Positions 1-7,683 of a stretch of 39,971 nucleotides of DNA are shown here, piece by piece. The DNA lies in the NCBI GenBank assembly GCA_945865805.1, contig CAMBGJ010000006.1:1-39971 (forward strand), written 5' to 3'. Position 1 is the stretch's first letter; each line of letters starts with the position of its first letter. The stretch comes from Bordetella parapertussis. Its GTDB lineage: Bacteria; Pseudomonadota; Gammaproteobacteria; Burkholderiales; SG8-41. Under the pieces are notes generated by a model that had not been told where the DNA came from, did no database searches, and saw only the letters and a program-made list of their open reading frames with translations. Position numbers and translations under genes: made by a program.

Positions 1-362
1 CGTTCGCCAAAGAAATCGTTATTGAAAACCATCAGTTACGCGTCGAGCGTGTGCTGGACGACGGCGCTGAAGTCGTGGAGACGGCTTTGCCCGCCGTGGT
101 CACCGTATCCAACGAGATCGGCGCGGCGCGCGCGCCCAGCCTGCGCGAAACCATGCGCGCGGCGCGCAAGCCCGTGGTGGTGTGGACGGCGGCGGATTTG
201 GGTTTGGATGTGGGCACGATCGGCGCTGCTGGCGCGCGCAGCGTGCGTGAACGCGTGTTTGCCCCGTCGAAGGTGGTGCAGTGTGAGTTTATCGAGGCGG
301 CAACGCCGGAAGAACAGGGTGTGCTGCTGGCGGCGCGGTTGCGCGAGGTGAAAGTGGTATGA
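1..362 (+). CDS. etfB: Electron transfer flavoprotein beta subunit (3' part)
   Basis: The frame is open from the window edge and encodes the last ~120 residues of an ETF beta subunit. The stretch LPAVVTVSNEIGAARAPSLR is the typical ETF-beta signature, in which the loop before PSLR precedes the recognition loop that docks to acyl-CoA dehydrogenases. ETF takes electrons from flavin dehydrogenases in the cytoplasm and passes them to ETF-ubiquinone oxidoreductase. The start lies outside the window. The etfA gene follows after a 169-base gap that holds a palindromic repeat, so the pair forms the usual etfBA unit. The identification is firm; the specific dehydrogenase partner is not visible here. 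Confidence 0.93.
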   Translation, partial: FAKEIVIENHQLRVERVLDDGAEVVETALPAVVTVSNEIGAARAPSLRETMRAARKPVVVWTAADLGLDVGTIGAAGARSVRERVFAPSKVVQCEFIEAATPEEQGVLLAARLREVKVV

Positions 363-406
363 CCAACGGACTTTGCACATTGTCGCTGTCGCTGAATAAC
401 CCACCG

Positions 407-520
407 CCGTCATTCCAGCGCAGGCTGGAATCCAGTGCGTTCATTCGTGCGCAGCACTGGCATTCAAGCCCTGCGGGCGAAGTTACGGCCTGGGTTCCAG
501 CTTGCGCTGGAACGACGGTG
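407..520. repeat. Paired REP-like palindromes between etfB and etfA
   Basis: Two inverted copies of a GTCRTTCCAGCG-type unit face each other at 407-435 and 489-520. Each copy is itself a hairpin: TTCCAGC/GCTGGAA with a 4-base loop at 413-430, and again at 495-512. The layout, two hairpin units in opposite orientation around a ~50-base spacer, resembles a bacterial interspersed mosaic element. It fills the etfB-etfA gap. A degraded relative (TTGTCATTCCTGCCTGCG) is seen near 6897-6915. Confidence 0.8.
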
Positions 521-531
521 TTGGTGATGTC

Positions 532-1497
532 ATGAGTGTTTTAGTGATCGTAGAGTTGGTGGACGATAGACCGTCGAACGCAAGTCTCGAAATGCTGGCG
601 TTGGCACGCAGCCTCGCCAACGGCCAATCCGTGATCGCGCTGCTGCTCGGTGGCGAGCGTGCAACCGCCGAGGCCTTGATCGCGCGCGGGGCGGATAAAG
701 TCGTGCTCGGCCCCTGCGCACTATTCGACGGCTACAACAGCGACGCCTGGGTCACCTGCGCGGCAACAGTCGCGCGCGACCACGCAGCCACGCTGGTGTT
801 AGCACCCCACACGCCGCGCGGCGCTGATCTGCTGCCGCGCCTGGCGTTCCGTCTTGACGCCGCGTGCGCCACCGGCTGCGTGAGCGTTGAATTACAAGAC
901 GGCACGCCGCGCTTCACGCGCGCGGCGCACGGCGGCAATGTGCGCGAGACGCTGCGCCTTAAAACGCCCATCGCTGTGGCGACCGTGCGCGCGGGGATTT
1001 TTGATGCATTGCCTGCCGACGCGCAACGCAGCGGCGAAATCATCGTGCTCAACGAAACGCCGCCCTCGCGCATCCGCGTCATCGAACGCAAACGTGACGC
1101 CGCCGAAGGCGTGCGGCTGGAAGACGCCAAAGTGATCGTCGCCGGCGGCCGTGGCCTGAATGGGCCGGAAGGTTTTAAAGTGCTGCAACCGTTGGCCGAA
1201 GTACTCGGCGGCGCAATGGGCGCCAGCCGCGTGCCCTGCGATCTGGGCTGGTGTTCCCACGCGATGCAGGTCGGGCTTACCGGCAAAACCGTAACACCGG
1301 AACTCTACATTGCCGTCGGAATTTCCGGCGCGAGCCATCATCTGGCAGGATGCGGCAACGCTAAAACCATCGTTGTGATTAACACGGACAAGGAGGCGGC
1401 GATTTTTCGGCAAGCGAAGTTTGGCGTGGTGGGCGATTATGCGCAGGTGGTACCGGCGCTGACGGCGGCCTTGCGTGCTTTGCCAAATATTTTGTAA
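532..1497 (+). CDS. etfA: Electron transfer flavoprotein alpha subunit
   Basis: This 321-residue protein is the FAD-carrying partner of EtfB. The N-terminal half (about 1-190) is the ETF alpha/beta-fold domain starting MSVLVIVEL. The C-terminal FAD domain begins near residue 200 (VIVAGGRGLNGPEGF) and contains the highly conserved TGKTVTPELYIAVGISGA and HLAGCGNAKTIVVINTD segments that wrap the FAD. ATG 532 is chosen because an in-frame TTG at 502 would place coding sequence inside the repeat and add residues not seen in the family. A carboxylase gene follows downstream. The role is electron transfer from acyl-CoA oxidation to the quinone pool. Confidence 0.95.
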   Translation: MSVLVIVELVDDRPSNASLEMLALARSLANGQSVIALLLGGERATAEALIARGADKVVLGPCALFDGYNSDAWVTCAATVARDHAATLVLAPHTPRGADLLPRLAFRLDAACATGCVSVELQDGTPRFTRAAHGGNVRETLRLKTPIAVATVRAGIFDALPADAQRSGEIIVLNETPPSRIRVIERKRDAAEGVRLEDAKVIVAGGRGLNGPEGFKVLQPLAEVLGGAMGASRVPCDLGWCSHAMQVGLTGKTVTPELYIAVGISGASHHLAGCGNAKTIVVINTDKEAAIFRQAKFGVVGDYAQVVPALTAALRALPNIL

Positions 1498-1509
1498 GCA
1501 TCTGATTTT

Positions 1510-1522
1510 AAACAAATAATTA
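1510..1522 (-). repeat. IHF-site-like AT-rich motif (copy H)
   Basis: Read on the minus strand this is TAATTATTTGTTT, matching TAA-N4-TTG-WTW. It lies 12 bases past the etfA stop and abuts the left arm of the palindrome at 1521. It is one of nine copies in the window. Confidence 0.5.
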
Positions 1523-1602
1523 ACCACAGATGAACACAGATGAACACAGATAAGAACACTGCTAGGGGTTATCTGTGTTCATCTGTGTTTATCTGTGGTT
1601 AA
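1521..1602. repeat. Long intergenic palindrome (CCACAGA family)
   Basis: The left arm (1521-1553) contains tandem copies of the unit GAACACAGAT and begins taaccacagat. The right arm (1569-1602) is its near-perfect inverse complement, separated by about 15 bases. In RNA it would form a ~33-bp hairpin between etfA and the carboxyltransferase gene. It belongs to the same family as the elements at 3175, 29655 and 23115. Confidence 0.88.
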
Positions 1603-1633
1603 AAGCTCTTGACCTTGTCTTCCGGAGATTGAA

Positions 1634-3169
1634 ATGGCACTAGAAGCACTACTCGCTGAATACGAAGCCCGCCGCGCGAAAGCACTCGCCGGTGGCGGCG
1701 CGGATAAATACGCCAAGCGCACCGCGAAGGGCATCCTCAATGCGCGCGAACGCATCGCTAAGCTGGTGGATGCGGAATCGTTTATCGAATCCGGATTGTT
1801 CGGCACTTCGGCGGTCGAGCCGCATCTGGCCGACGAAACGCAGACCGACGGCAAGATCGCGGGTTACGCCAAAGTCGGCGGCCGCGAGGTGGCGATCGTG
1901 GTGAATGATTTCACCGTGAAAGGGGCGTCAACCTCGTACACCAATGGCCGCAAAGTCGGCCACATGAAACGCACCGCCACCGAGCGCGGCATGCCGCTGA
2001 TCGCGCTCGGAGAATCCACCGGTGCGCGTTTGCCGGACGCGATGGGCGGCTACGGCATGGGCATGCTGCTCGGCAACGACAACACGCAGTTTCGCCGCAC
2101 GCGCGAGACGCCGCTGGTGGCTGCCGCGTTCGGGCCGTCGTTTGGTTCGTCGACGTGGATGATGTGCATCAGCGATTTCGCCGTGATGCACAAGGGCGCG
2201 ACGGTGGCGGTGTCCTCCCCCGGTCTGGTGTCTATGGCGCTGGGGCAAAAAGTCACTGCCGAAGAACTCGGCGGCTGGCGGTTGCACTCGGATATCACCG
2301 GCCTCGTTGATCAGGCGGTCGATACCGAGGAAGAAGTGCTCGAAGCCGTCAAAACCTTTTTGTCGTATATGCCGAGCCACCACAACGAAGCGCCGCCGGA
2401 AGTCGCGGTGCCAGCGGGTTCGGGTGCCGAGATGGGCAAAGTATTTGGCATGCTGCCGGAGAGCCGTACGCAGGTCTACGACATGAAGCGCATCATCCGC
2501 TGCGTGGTGGACAAGGATTCGATGTTCGAACTGAAGCCGCGGTTTGGCAAAAGCGCGGTCACGACGCTCGCGCGCCTCGGTGGTAAAAGTGTCGGCATCG
2601 TCGCCAACAACCCGCTGCATCGCGGCGGTTCGCTGGATGCCGACGCGTGCCGCAAGATCGTCGATTTTTTGGTGATGTGCGATTCGTTCAATATCCCGAT
2701 TGTGCTGCTGGTTGATACCCCTGGCTTCCAGATCGGCACAGAGGCGGAAAAAGCCGGCGCGCCAGGGCGCATCATGAATTTCATGAACGCGATGACCCTG
2801 CTCACCGTGCCGCATTTGAGCGTGATCATCCGCAAGAGCTACGGTCGCGCCTACGTGTGCATGGGCGGCGGGCGTCACTCCGATGACATTGCCGCGTGGC
2901 CCAGTGCGGAGATCAGCTTCATGAGCCCGGAATTCGCCACCAAGATCGTGCATGGCGTGGGCTACGGCGAGCCGGGTTATGAAGAGAAGTTGAAGGACAT
3001 CGAAAAAGGTGCCGACGTGTGGGGTCTGGCGTCGGTGTATGCCGCGCAGGCGGTGATCCGTCCGCAGGAAACGCGCGACTACCTGATACGCATGCTGGAA
3101 GTTTACAAGCTGCGTATTACCAAGGGCGTGGGGCAGCATTTGATGCGCACTTGGCCTACCAGCTACTGA
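1634..3169 (+). CDS. Acyl-CoA carboxylase carboxyltransferase subunit (PccB/MccB type)
   Basis: This 511-residue protein has the two-lobed crotonase-like fold of biotin-dependent acyl-CoA carboxylase beta subunits. The N-lobe (about 25-260) carries GESTGARLPDA and the acyl-CoA binding region. The C-lobe (about 280-505) carries VDTPGFQIGTEAEKAGA followed by RKSYGRAYVCMGG, which lines the carboxybiotin site. It transfers CO2 from carboxybiotin to an acyl-CoA. A good Shine-Dalgarno (ggaga) lies 7 bases before ATG 1634. The biotin carboxylase gene follows, but no biotin carrier domain exists in either protein. The acyl substrate (propionyl, methylcrotonyl, geranyl or other) cannot be read from sequence alone. 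Confidence 0.9.
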   Translation: MALEALLAEYEARRAKALAGGGADKYAKRTAKGILNARERIAKLVDAESFIESGLFGTSAVEPHLADETQTDGKIAGYAKVGGREVAIVVNDFTVKGASTSYTNGRKVGHMKRTATERGMPLIALGESTGARLPDAMGGYGMGMLLGNDNTQFRRTRETPLVAAAFGPSFGSSTWMMCISDFAVMHKGATVAVSSPGLVSMALGQKVTAEELGGWRLHSDITGLVDQAVDTEEEVLEAVKTFLSYMPSHHNEAPPEVAVPAGSGAEMGKVFGMLPESRTQVYDMKRIIRCVVDKDSMFELKPRFGKSAVTTLARLGGKSVGIVANNPLHRGGSLDADACRKIVDFLVMCDSFNIPIVLLVDTPGFQIGTEAEKAGAPGRIMNFMNAMTLLTVPHLSVIIRKSYGRAYVCMGGGRHSDDIAAWPSAEISFMSPEFATKIVHGVGYGEPGYEEKLKDIEKGADVWGLASVYAAQAVIRPQETRDYLIRMLEVYKLRITKGVGQHLMRTWPTSY

Positions 3170-3174
3170 TTTTT

Positions 3175-3258
3175 AGCCACAGATGAACACAGATGAACAC
3201 AGATAACCCCGAGACGTTCCGGTTTTCATCTGTGTTTATCTGTGTTCATCTGTGGTTT
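3175..3258. repeat. Long intergenic palindrome (CCACAGA family)
   Basis: The left arm at 3175-3206 (agccacagatgaacacag...) is matched by an inverted right arm at 3223-3258, which holds one shuffled unit (TTTATCTGTG). It separates the carboxyltransferase and biotin carboxylase genes. It is a second copy of the element at 1521-1602. Confidence 0.87.
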
Positions 3259-3272
3259 AAACAGGGGTTTAA

Positions 3273-4622
3273 ATGTTCAGCAAGGTTGTAGTTGCTAATC
3301 GCGGCGCGGTAGCTTCCCGCGTACTACGCGCCCTGAATGAAATGGGTATTCATTCCGTGGCGCTGTATTCCGAAGCCGACGCTGGCGCGCCGTATCTGGC
3401 TATGGCCAGTGAGACTTACGCCATCGGTCCCGCGCCCGCGCGAGAGAGTTATCTCAATCAGGATCTGATTATCGAGATCCTCAAAAAGTCGAATGCCGAT
3501 GGCCTGCATCCGGGCTATGGTTTTCTCTCGGAGAACGCGGGTTTTGCGCAGCGCGTGATCGATGCCGGTTCGCGTTTTATCGGCCCGTCACCGAAGTGGA
3601 TCGACGCCATGGGCCACAAAACCCGTGCACGCGAACTGGCGGCGCAACATGGCATGCCGATGTCCAAAGGCTCGCCGGTGTTGCCGATGGACAACGAAGC
3701 AATTCTCAAAGCCGCGCGCGAGATTGGTTACCCGGTGCTGGTGAAACCCGCTGGTGGTGGCGGCGGCATCGGCATGCTGCCAGCGAAGGATGAAGCGCAG
3801 TTGCTGGAAACCGTGGAGCGCTCGCGCTCGATGGCCAGCCGCGGCTTCGGCAACGCCGAGGTGTATTTGGAACATTTATTCGAACGCCCGCGCCATGTGG
3901 AATTTCAGATTTTGGGCGATCAGCACGGCAACGTCGCGCATTTGTTCGAGCGCGATTGTTCGACGCAGCGGCGCAATCAGAAGGTGATTGAAGAAGCGCC
4001 GGGGCCGAACATCGCGCGCGCGAAAGCCACTGAAGTCGCCGAGCACATCACCGGCATCATGCGCAAGATCGGCTATGACAACATCGGCACGGTGGAAATG
4101 CTGATGGGCGCGGATGGCTCGTTCAACTTTCTCGAAATGAACACGCGCTTGCAGGTGGAGCATGGTGTTACTGAGGAAATTACCGGGGTTGATCTGGTGC
4201 GGGCGCAGATACGTTCTGCGGCGGGCGAAAAACTGGCGGATATTTTGCCGACCCCTATCGAAGTCAAAGGCCACGCGATTCAGGCACGCGTCTACGCCGA
4301 AGACCCGAAGAATTTCTTCCCGTCGCCGGGCAGGCTGAATGTGTTCCGTCCACCCGAGGACAAATCCGTACGGGTGGAAACGGGTTTCGCCGAGGGACGC
4401 GACGTTACACCACATTATGATCCGATGATCGCCAAGGTAATCGCGCACGCGCCCACGCGCGAGGCGGCTATTGATAAACTCATTGCTGCGCTGGAGGCAT
4501 TCGAGATTCAAGGGTTGAAGCACAACATTCCGGCGGTGCTGACGATTTTGAAGTCGGCGCCGTTCCGCGCGGGCGACGTGCATACCGGGTTGATACCGGA
4601 GGTTTTGAAGAAGAAGGTGTGA
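3273..4622 (+). CDS. Biotin carboxylase subunit without carrier domain
   Basis: This 449-residue protein is a stand-alone biotin carboxylase of the ATP-grasp superfamily, about the length of E. coli AccC. The N-terminal domain begins FSKVVVANRG. The glycine-rich ATP lid is KPAGGGGGIGM (near residue 160). The active-site segment FLEMNTRLQVEHGVTEE (near 290) holds the metal and bicarbonate ligands. The C-terminal domain closes with HYDPMIAKV. It uses ATP and bicarbonate to carboxylate biotin on a carrier protein. In catabolic acyl-CoA carboxylases the alpha subunit usually continues into a BCCP domain of ~650 residues in total; here it stops at KKKV, so the carrier must be encoded elsewhere. 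It is paired with the upstream carboxyltransferase gene. Confidence 0.92.
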   Translation: MFSKVVVANRGAVASRVLRALNEMGIHSVALYSEADAGAPYLAMASETYAIGPAPARESYLNQDLIIEILKKSNADGLHPGYGFLSENAGFAQRVIDAGSRFIGPSPKWIDAMGHKTRARELAAQHGMPMSKGSPVLPMDNEAILKAAREIGYPVLVKPAGGGGGIGMLPAKDEAQLLETVERSRSMASRGFGNAEVYLEHLFERPRHVEFQILGDQHGNVAHLFERDCSTQRRNQKVIEEAPGPNIARAKATEVAEHITGIMRKIGYDNIGTVEMLMGADGSFNFLEMNTRLQVEHGVTEEITGVDLVRAQIRSAAGEKLADILPTPIEVKGHAIQARVYAEDPKNFFPSPGRLNVFRPPEDKSVRVETGFAEGRDVTPHYDPMIAKVIAHAPTREAAIDKLIAALEAFEIQGLKHNIPAVLTILKSAPFRAGDVHTGLIPEVLKKKV

Positions 4623-4657
4623 TAGCGGCACAGGGTTACAGGCCACCAAAGAAACTC

Positions 4658-4678
4658 CTTCCCCTTCAGGGGGAAGGG
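4658..4678. repeat. Short hairpin, remnant of a REP-like element
   Basis: CCTTCCCC and GGGGAAGG face each other around a 5-base loop in the gap before the hydratase/dehydrogenase gene. The sequence resembles the C-rich/G-rich arms of the element at 30758-30835. Confidence 0.6.
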
Positions 4679-4741
4679 ATGTTCCTTGATGAGAAAGTAT
4701 TCATAGCTATGCCCCGGTGGGGCGCAACCAAGGACAAAATC

Positions 4742-6865
4742 ATGAGCGAAGCCGAAGTAGTTCGATTCGATGTTGAAGACGGCGTAGCCGTAATCACCGT
4801 CGACTATCCGCCGGTCAATGCACTGGGGCCGGGCGTACGCGAAGGCATCATCGCGGCCGTTGCAAAAGGCGAAGCGGATGCCAGCGTCAAAGCCATGGTG
4901 CTGATCGGCGCCGGGCGCAGTTTCATCGCGGGCGCGGACATCCGCCAGTTCGGCAAGCCGCGTCCGGTGTTGCCGCGATCGAGCGTTGATGTGCTCGACA
5001 GCGCCACCAAGCCGACGGTGGCGGCGATCCACGGTTTTGCCCTGGGCGGCGGGCTGGAGCATGCGCTGGGCTGCCATTACCGCGTTGCGGTGCCGAGCGC
5101 CAAGGTGGGCTTGCCCGAAGTGTTGATCGGCATATTGCCCGGTGGTGGTGGCACGCAGCGTTTGCCGCGTCTGATCGGGCCGAAAGCCGCGATGGAAATG
5201 ATCGTCAGCGGACGCCATGTGCCCGCCGAGGAAGCGAAAAAGATGGGCATCGTCGATGCCATCGTGCCGGGTAAGGATTTGCGGCGCGAGGCGATAGACT
5301 ACGCGAAAAGTGTGGCCGACAAACGACCGCTGCTACGCATCCGCGACCGCACCGACAAAATCGCCGAGGCCCAGGCCGACCCCGGCATGTTCGACGCGAT
5401 GCGCAAGTCGATCGCACGCAAGGCGCGCAATCAGAAGGCGCCGTATAACTGCATCGCGTGTGTGGAAGCCGCTGTGTCGCAGCCGTTCGACGAGGGCATC
5501 GCCACAGAGCGGCGTTTGTTCAGCGAACTGGAAAATGCCGACGAAGCCAAGGCCTTGCGTTATGCGTTTTTTGCCGAGCGCGAAGTGGCGAAAATCCCCG
5601 GTGCGCCAGCGAACTTTAAACCGCCAAAGATTAAGACGGCGGCCGTGGTCGGCGCGGGCACCATGGGCGGCGGCATTGCGATGTCGTTTGCCGATTTCGG
5701 CATTCCGGTGAAGGTGCTGGAGGTGTCGCGCGATGTGCTCGATAAGGGCATACAGCGTATGCGCGACAACTACGCCATCAGCGTCAAACGCGGCAGCACC
5801 ACGCAGGCACAGATGGACGAGCGCATGGCGCGCATCACGCCGGTGGAGCGTTACGAGGACATCGGCGACTGCGATGTGGTGATTGAAGCCGTGTTCGAGC
5901 GGCCGGATGTCAAGCGGGACGTGTTTGCCAAACTGGAAAAGGTGATGAAGCCGGACGCGCTGCTGCTGTCCAATTCGTCGGCCATCGACACCGACATCAT
6001 GGCCGGCATGACCACGCGCCCGCAGAGCGTCGCCGGCGCGCACTTTTTTGCACCCGCCAACGTGATGAAGCTCTACGAGGTGGTGAAAGGCAGCAAGACC
6101 TCGGTCGAAACCATCCTGCGCACCATGCAGGTCGGCCGTGACATCGGCAAAATCAGCGCGGTGGCCGGCTCTTGCGACGGCTTTGCGGCGAATCGCAGCC
6201 GCGCGCCGTTCGGCACCGAAATGATGATGATGCTGGAAGAAGGCGCGCTGCCGGAGCAAATCGATAAAGTGATGGTGGATTTTGGTTATCCGATTGGGCC
6301 GTTCGCGGTGGGTGATCTGTCGGGCCTCGACATCGGCTACGACACGCGCAAACGCCGAGCGGCGGAGAACCCGAACTTCCGCAAGCTGCTGATACCGGAC
6401 CGCCTGGTGGAAATGGGGCGCAAGGGTCAGAAGACCGGCGCGGGCTGGTTCCGCTATGAAAAAGGCGACCGTACGCCGCATCCCGACGAGGTGGTGAAAA
6501 GCGTTATCGCCGACGTGGCGCGCGAACTGGGCATTGCACAGCGCACCTTCACCGACGACGAAATCTTGAAGCGCCTGCTGTTCGCTTCGGTCAACGAGAC
6601 CTGCAAGATTTTGGAAGAAGGCAAGGCCCTGCGCGCCAGCGACATGGATGTGATGTGGCTGCATGGCTTTGGTTTCCCGCGCTATCGCGGCGGACTGATG
6701 TTCTGGGCCGACGGCATCGGCGTGAAAGAGGTCTACCGGCAAATTCAGGAATGGCATCAGCGTTATGGCGATCGCTGGAAACCGGCGGTGTTGTTGAAGG
6801 AACTGGCAGAAAGCGGCACCTCGTTTCGCGACGCCAAGCCGAAGGTGGCGATGTTTGCGGGATGA
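4742..6865 (+). CDS. Bifunctional enoyl-CoA hydratase / 3-hydroxyacyl-CoA dehydrogenase (FadJ/FadB-like)
   Basis: This 707-residue fusion carries out two beta-oxidation steps: hydration of trans-2-enoyl-CoA and NAD-dependent oxidation of 3-hydroxyacyl-CoA. The N-terminal crotonase domain (about 1-190) keeps both catalytic glutamates at the usual 20-residue spacing, E106 (GGGLEHALG) and E126 (GLPEVLIG). The dehydrogenase part starts with the NAD motif GAGTMGGG near residue 304 and keeps the catalytic histidine in GAHFFAPANVMKLYEVV (H434). The C-terminal helical domain ends near 700. ATG 4742 is preferred over an upstream in-frame ATG at 4619 because it has aagga just before it and family-like N-terminal sequence. 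No thiolase is encoded nearby. Confidence 0.94.
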   Translation: MSEAEVVRFDVEDGVAVITVDYPPVNALGPGVREGIIAAVAKGEADASVKAMVLIGAGRSFIAGADIRQFGKPRPVLPRSSVDVLDSATKPTVAAIHGFALGGGLEHALGCHYRVAVPSAKVGLPEVLIGILPGGGGTQRLPRLIGPKAAMEMIVSGRHVPAEEAKKMGIVDAIVPGKDLRREAIDYAKSVADKRPLLRIRDRTDKIAEAQADPGMFDAMRKSIARKARNQKAPYNCIACVEAAVSQPFDEGIATERRLFSELENADEAKALRYAFFAEREVAKIPGAPANFKPPKIKTAAVVGAGTMGGGIAMSFADFGIPVKVLEVSRDVLDKGIQRMRDNYAISVKRGSTTQAQMDERMARITPVERYEDIGDCDVVIEAVFERPDVKRDVFAKLEKVMKPDALLLSNSSAIDTDIMAGMTTRPQSVAGAHFFAPANVMKLYEVVKGSKTSVETILRTMQVGRDIGKISAVAGSCDGFAANRSRAPFGTEMMMMLEEGALPEQIDKVMVDFGYPIGPFAVGDLSGLDIGYDTRKRRAAENPNFRKLLIPDRLVEMGRKGQKTGAGWFRYEKGDRTPHPDEVVKSVIADVARELGIAQRTFTDDEILKRLLFASVNETCKILEEGKALRASDMDVMWLHGFGFPRYRGGLMFWADGIGVKEVYRQIQEWHQRYGDRWKPAVLLKELAESGTSFRDAKPKVAMFAG

Positions 6866-6972
6866 TCAACGTTACGCAAGCATACGAACGTTACCCTTGT
6901 CATTCCTGCCTGCGCGGGACTGACAGCGGTAGTGTTGTTGCTTTAGTGAGAATATGAACCTATGGAATTGGA

Positions 6973-7683
6973 ATGAGCGCGAAGCAATTAATCACACAGG
7001 CACGGGCACAGCAACGCACGGCGCTAGACGAACAGGCCGGCAAATCACTGCTCGCGGAATATGGCATTACCGTGCCGCTATCACTGACGGTAAAAAACGC
7101 CAACGACGTAGACGCGGCCTTCGCCAGGCTGCGTACCCCGGTCGTGGTAAAAATCATGTCGCCCGATATCCTGCACAAGAGCGATACCGGTGGCGTGAAG
7201 GTGGGGCTGAAAACAGCCGCCGAAGTGAAAGACGCCATCAATACCATGGCCGCCTCGCCCAAAATAAAGGGCGCACGCATCGACGGCTATCTGATGGAAG
7301 AAATGGCACCGGCCGGGCAGGAAATGGTGATCGGCGGCGTGCGCGATCCGGATTTCGGGCCGATGGTGATGGTGGGCCTCGGCGGCATTTTTGTTGAAGT
7401 GCTGGCGGATGTGTCGTTTCGCCTGTGCCCGATCACACGCATCGACGCACTGGAGATGCTCGATGAACTCAAAGGTGCGGCGATCCTCGATGGCGCGCGC
7501 GGCAGCAAGGCGGTGTCGCGCGATGCGATCATCGAAGTGCTGCTGAAAATCGGCGGTGAACAGGGCGTGCTGATGCAGCACGCGGACGACTTTGCCGAGG
7601 CGGATATCAACCCGCTGATTGTCTCGGACAGCGGCGCGGTGGCGGTGGATGCGCGATTTATCCTGAGTAAAAATAATGAATAA
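6973..7683 (+). CDS. ADP-forming acyl-CoA synthetase, beta (ATP-grasp) subunit
   Basis: This 236-residue protein is the small ATP-grasp subunit of a nucleoside-diphosphate-forming acyl-CoA synthetase. The lysine-containing nucleotide segment VVVKIMSPDILHKSDTGGV (near 55-75) and the later GLGGIFVEVL and ADINPLIV motifs are characteristic of the family. It works with the alpha subunit encoded immediately downstream, whose start overlaps its last 8 bases, so the two are translationally coupled. The reaction interconverts acid + CoA + ATP and acyl-CoA + ADP + Pi. In many proteobacteria the two halves are fused into one ~700-residue protein; here they are split. The start is supported by ggaattgga just upstream. 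Confidence 0.9.
   Translation: MSAKQLITQARAQQRTALDEQAGKSLLAEYGITVPLSLTVKNANDVDAAFARLRTPVVVKIMSPDILHKSDTGGVKVGLKTAAEVKDAINTMAASPKIKGARIDGYLMEEMAPAGQEMVIGGVRDPDFGPMVMVGLGGIFVEVLADVSFRLCPITRIDALEMLDELKGAAILDGARGSKAVSRDAIIEVLLKIGGEQGVLMQHADDFAEADINPLIVSDSGAVAVDARFILSKNNE

Noticed and set aside
1521-1602. Tandem GAACACAGAT units looked like a small direct-repeat or CRISPR-like array.
   Set aside because: There are no unique spacers; the units are the arms of a palindrome, and the same pattern is repeated at other junctions.
1928-3139. A long open frame antisense to the carboxyltransferase gene (about 400 codons).
   Set aside because: It mirrors codon bias of the real gene on the other strand, has no recognisable protein family and is His/Arg-rich in the way typical of antisense frames in G+C-rich DNA.
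4619-4741. An upstream start for the hydratase/dehydrogenase fusion.
   Set aside because: It overlaps the biotin carboxylase stop and a REP-like hairpin, whereas ATG 4742 has a ribosome-binding site and matches the family.
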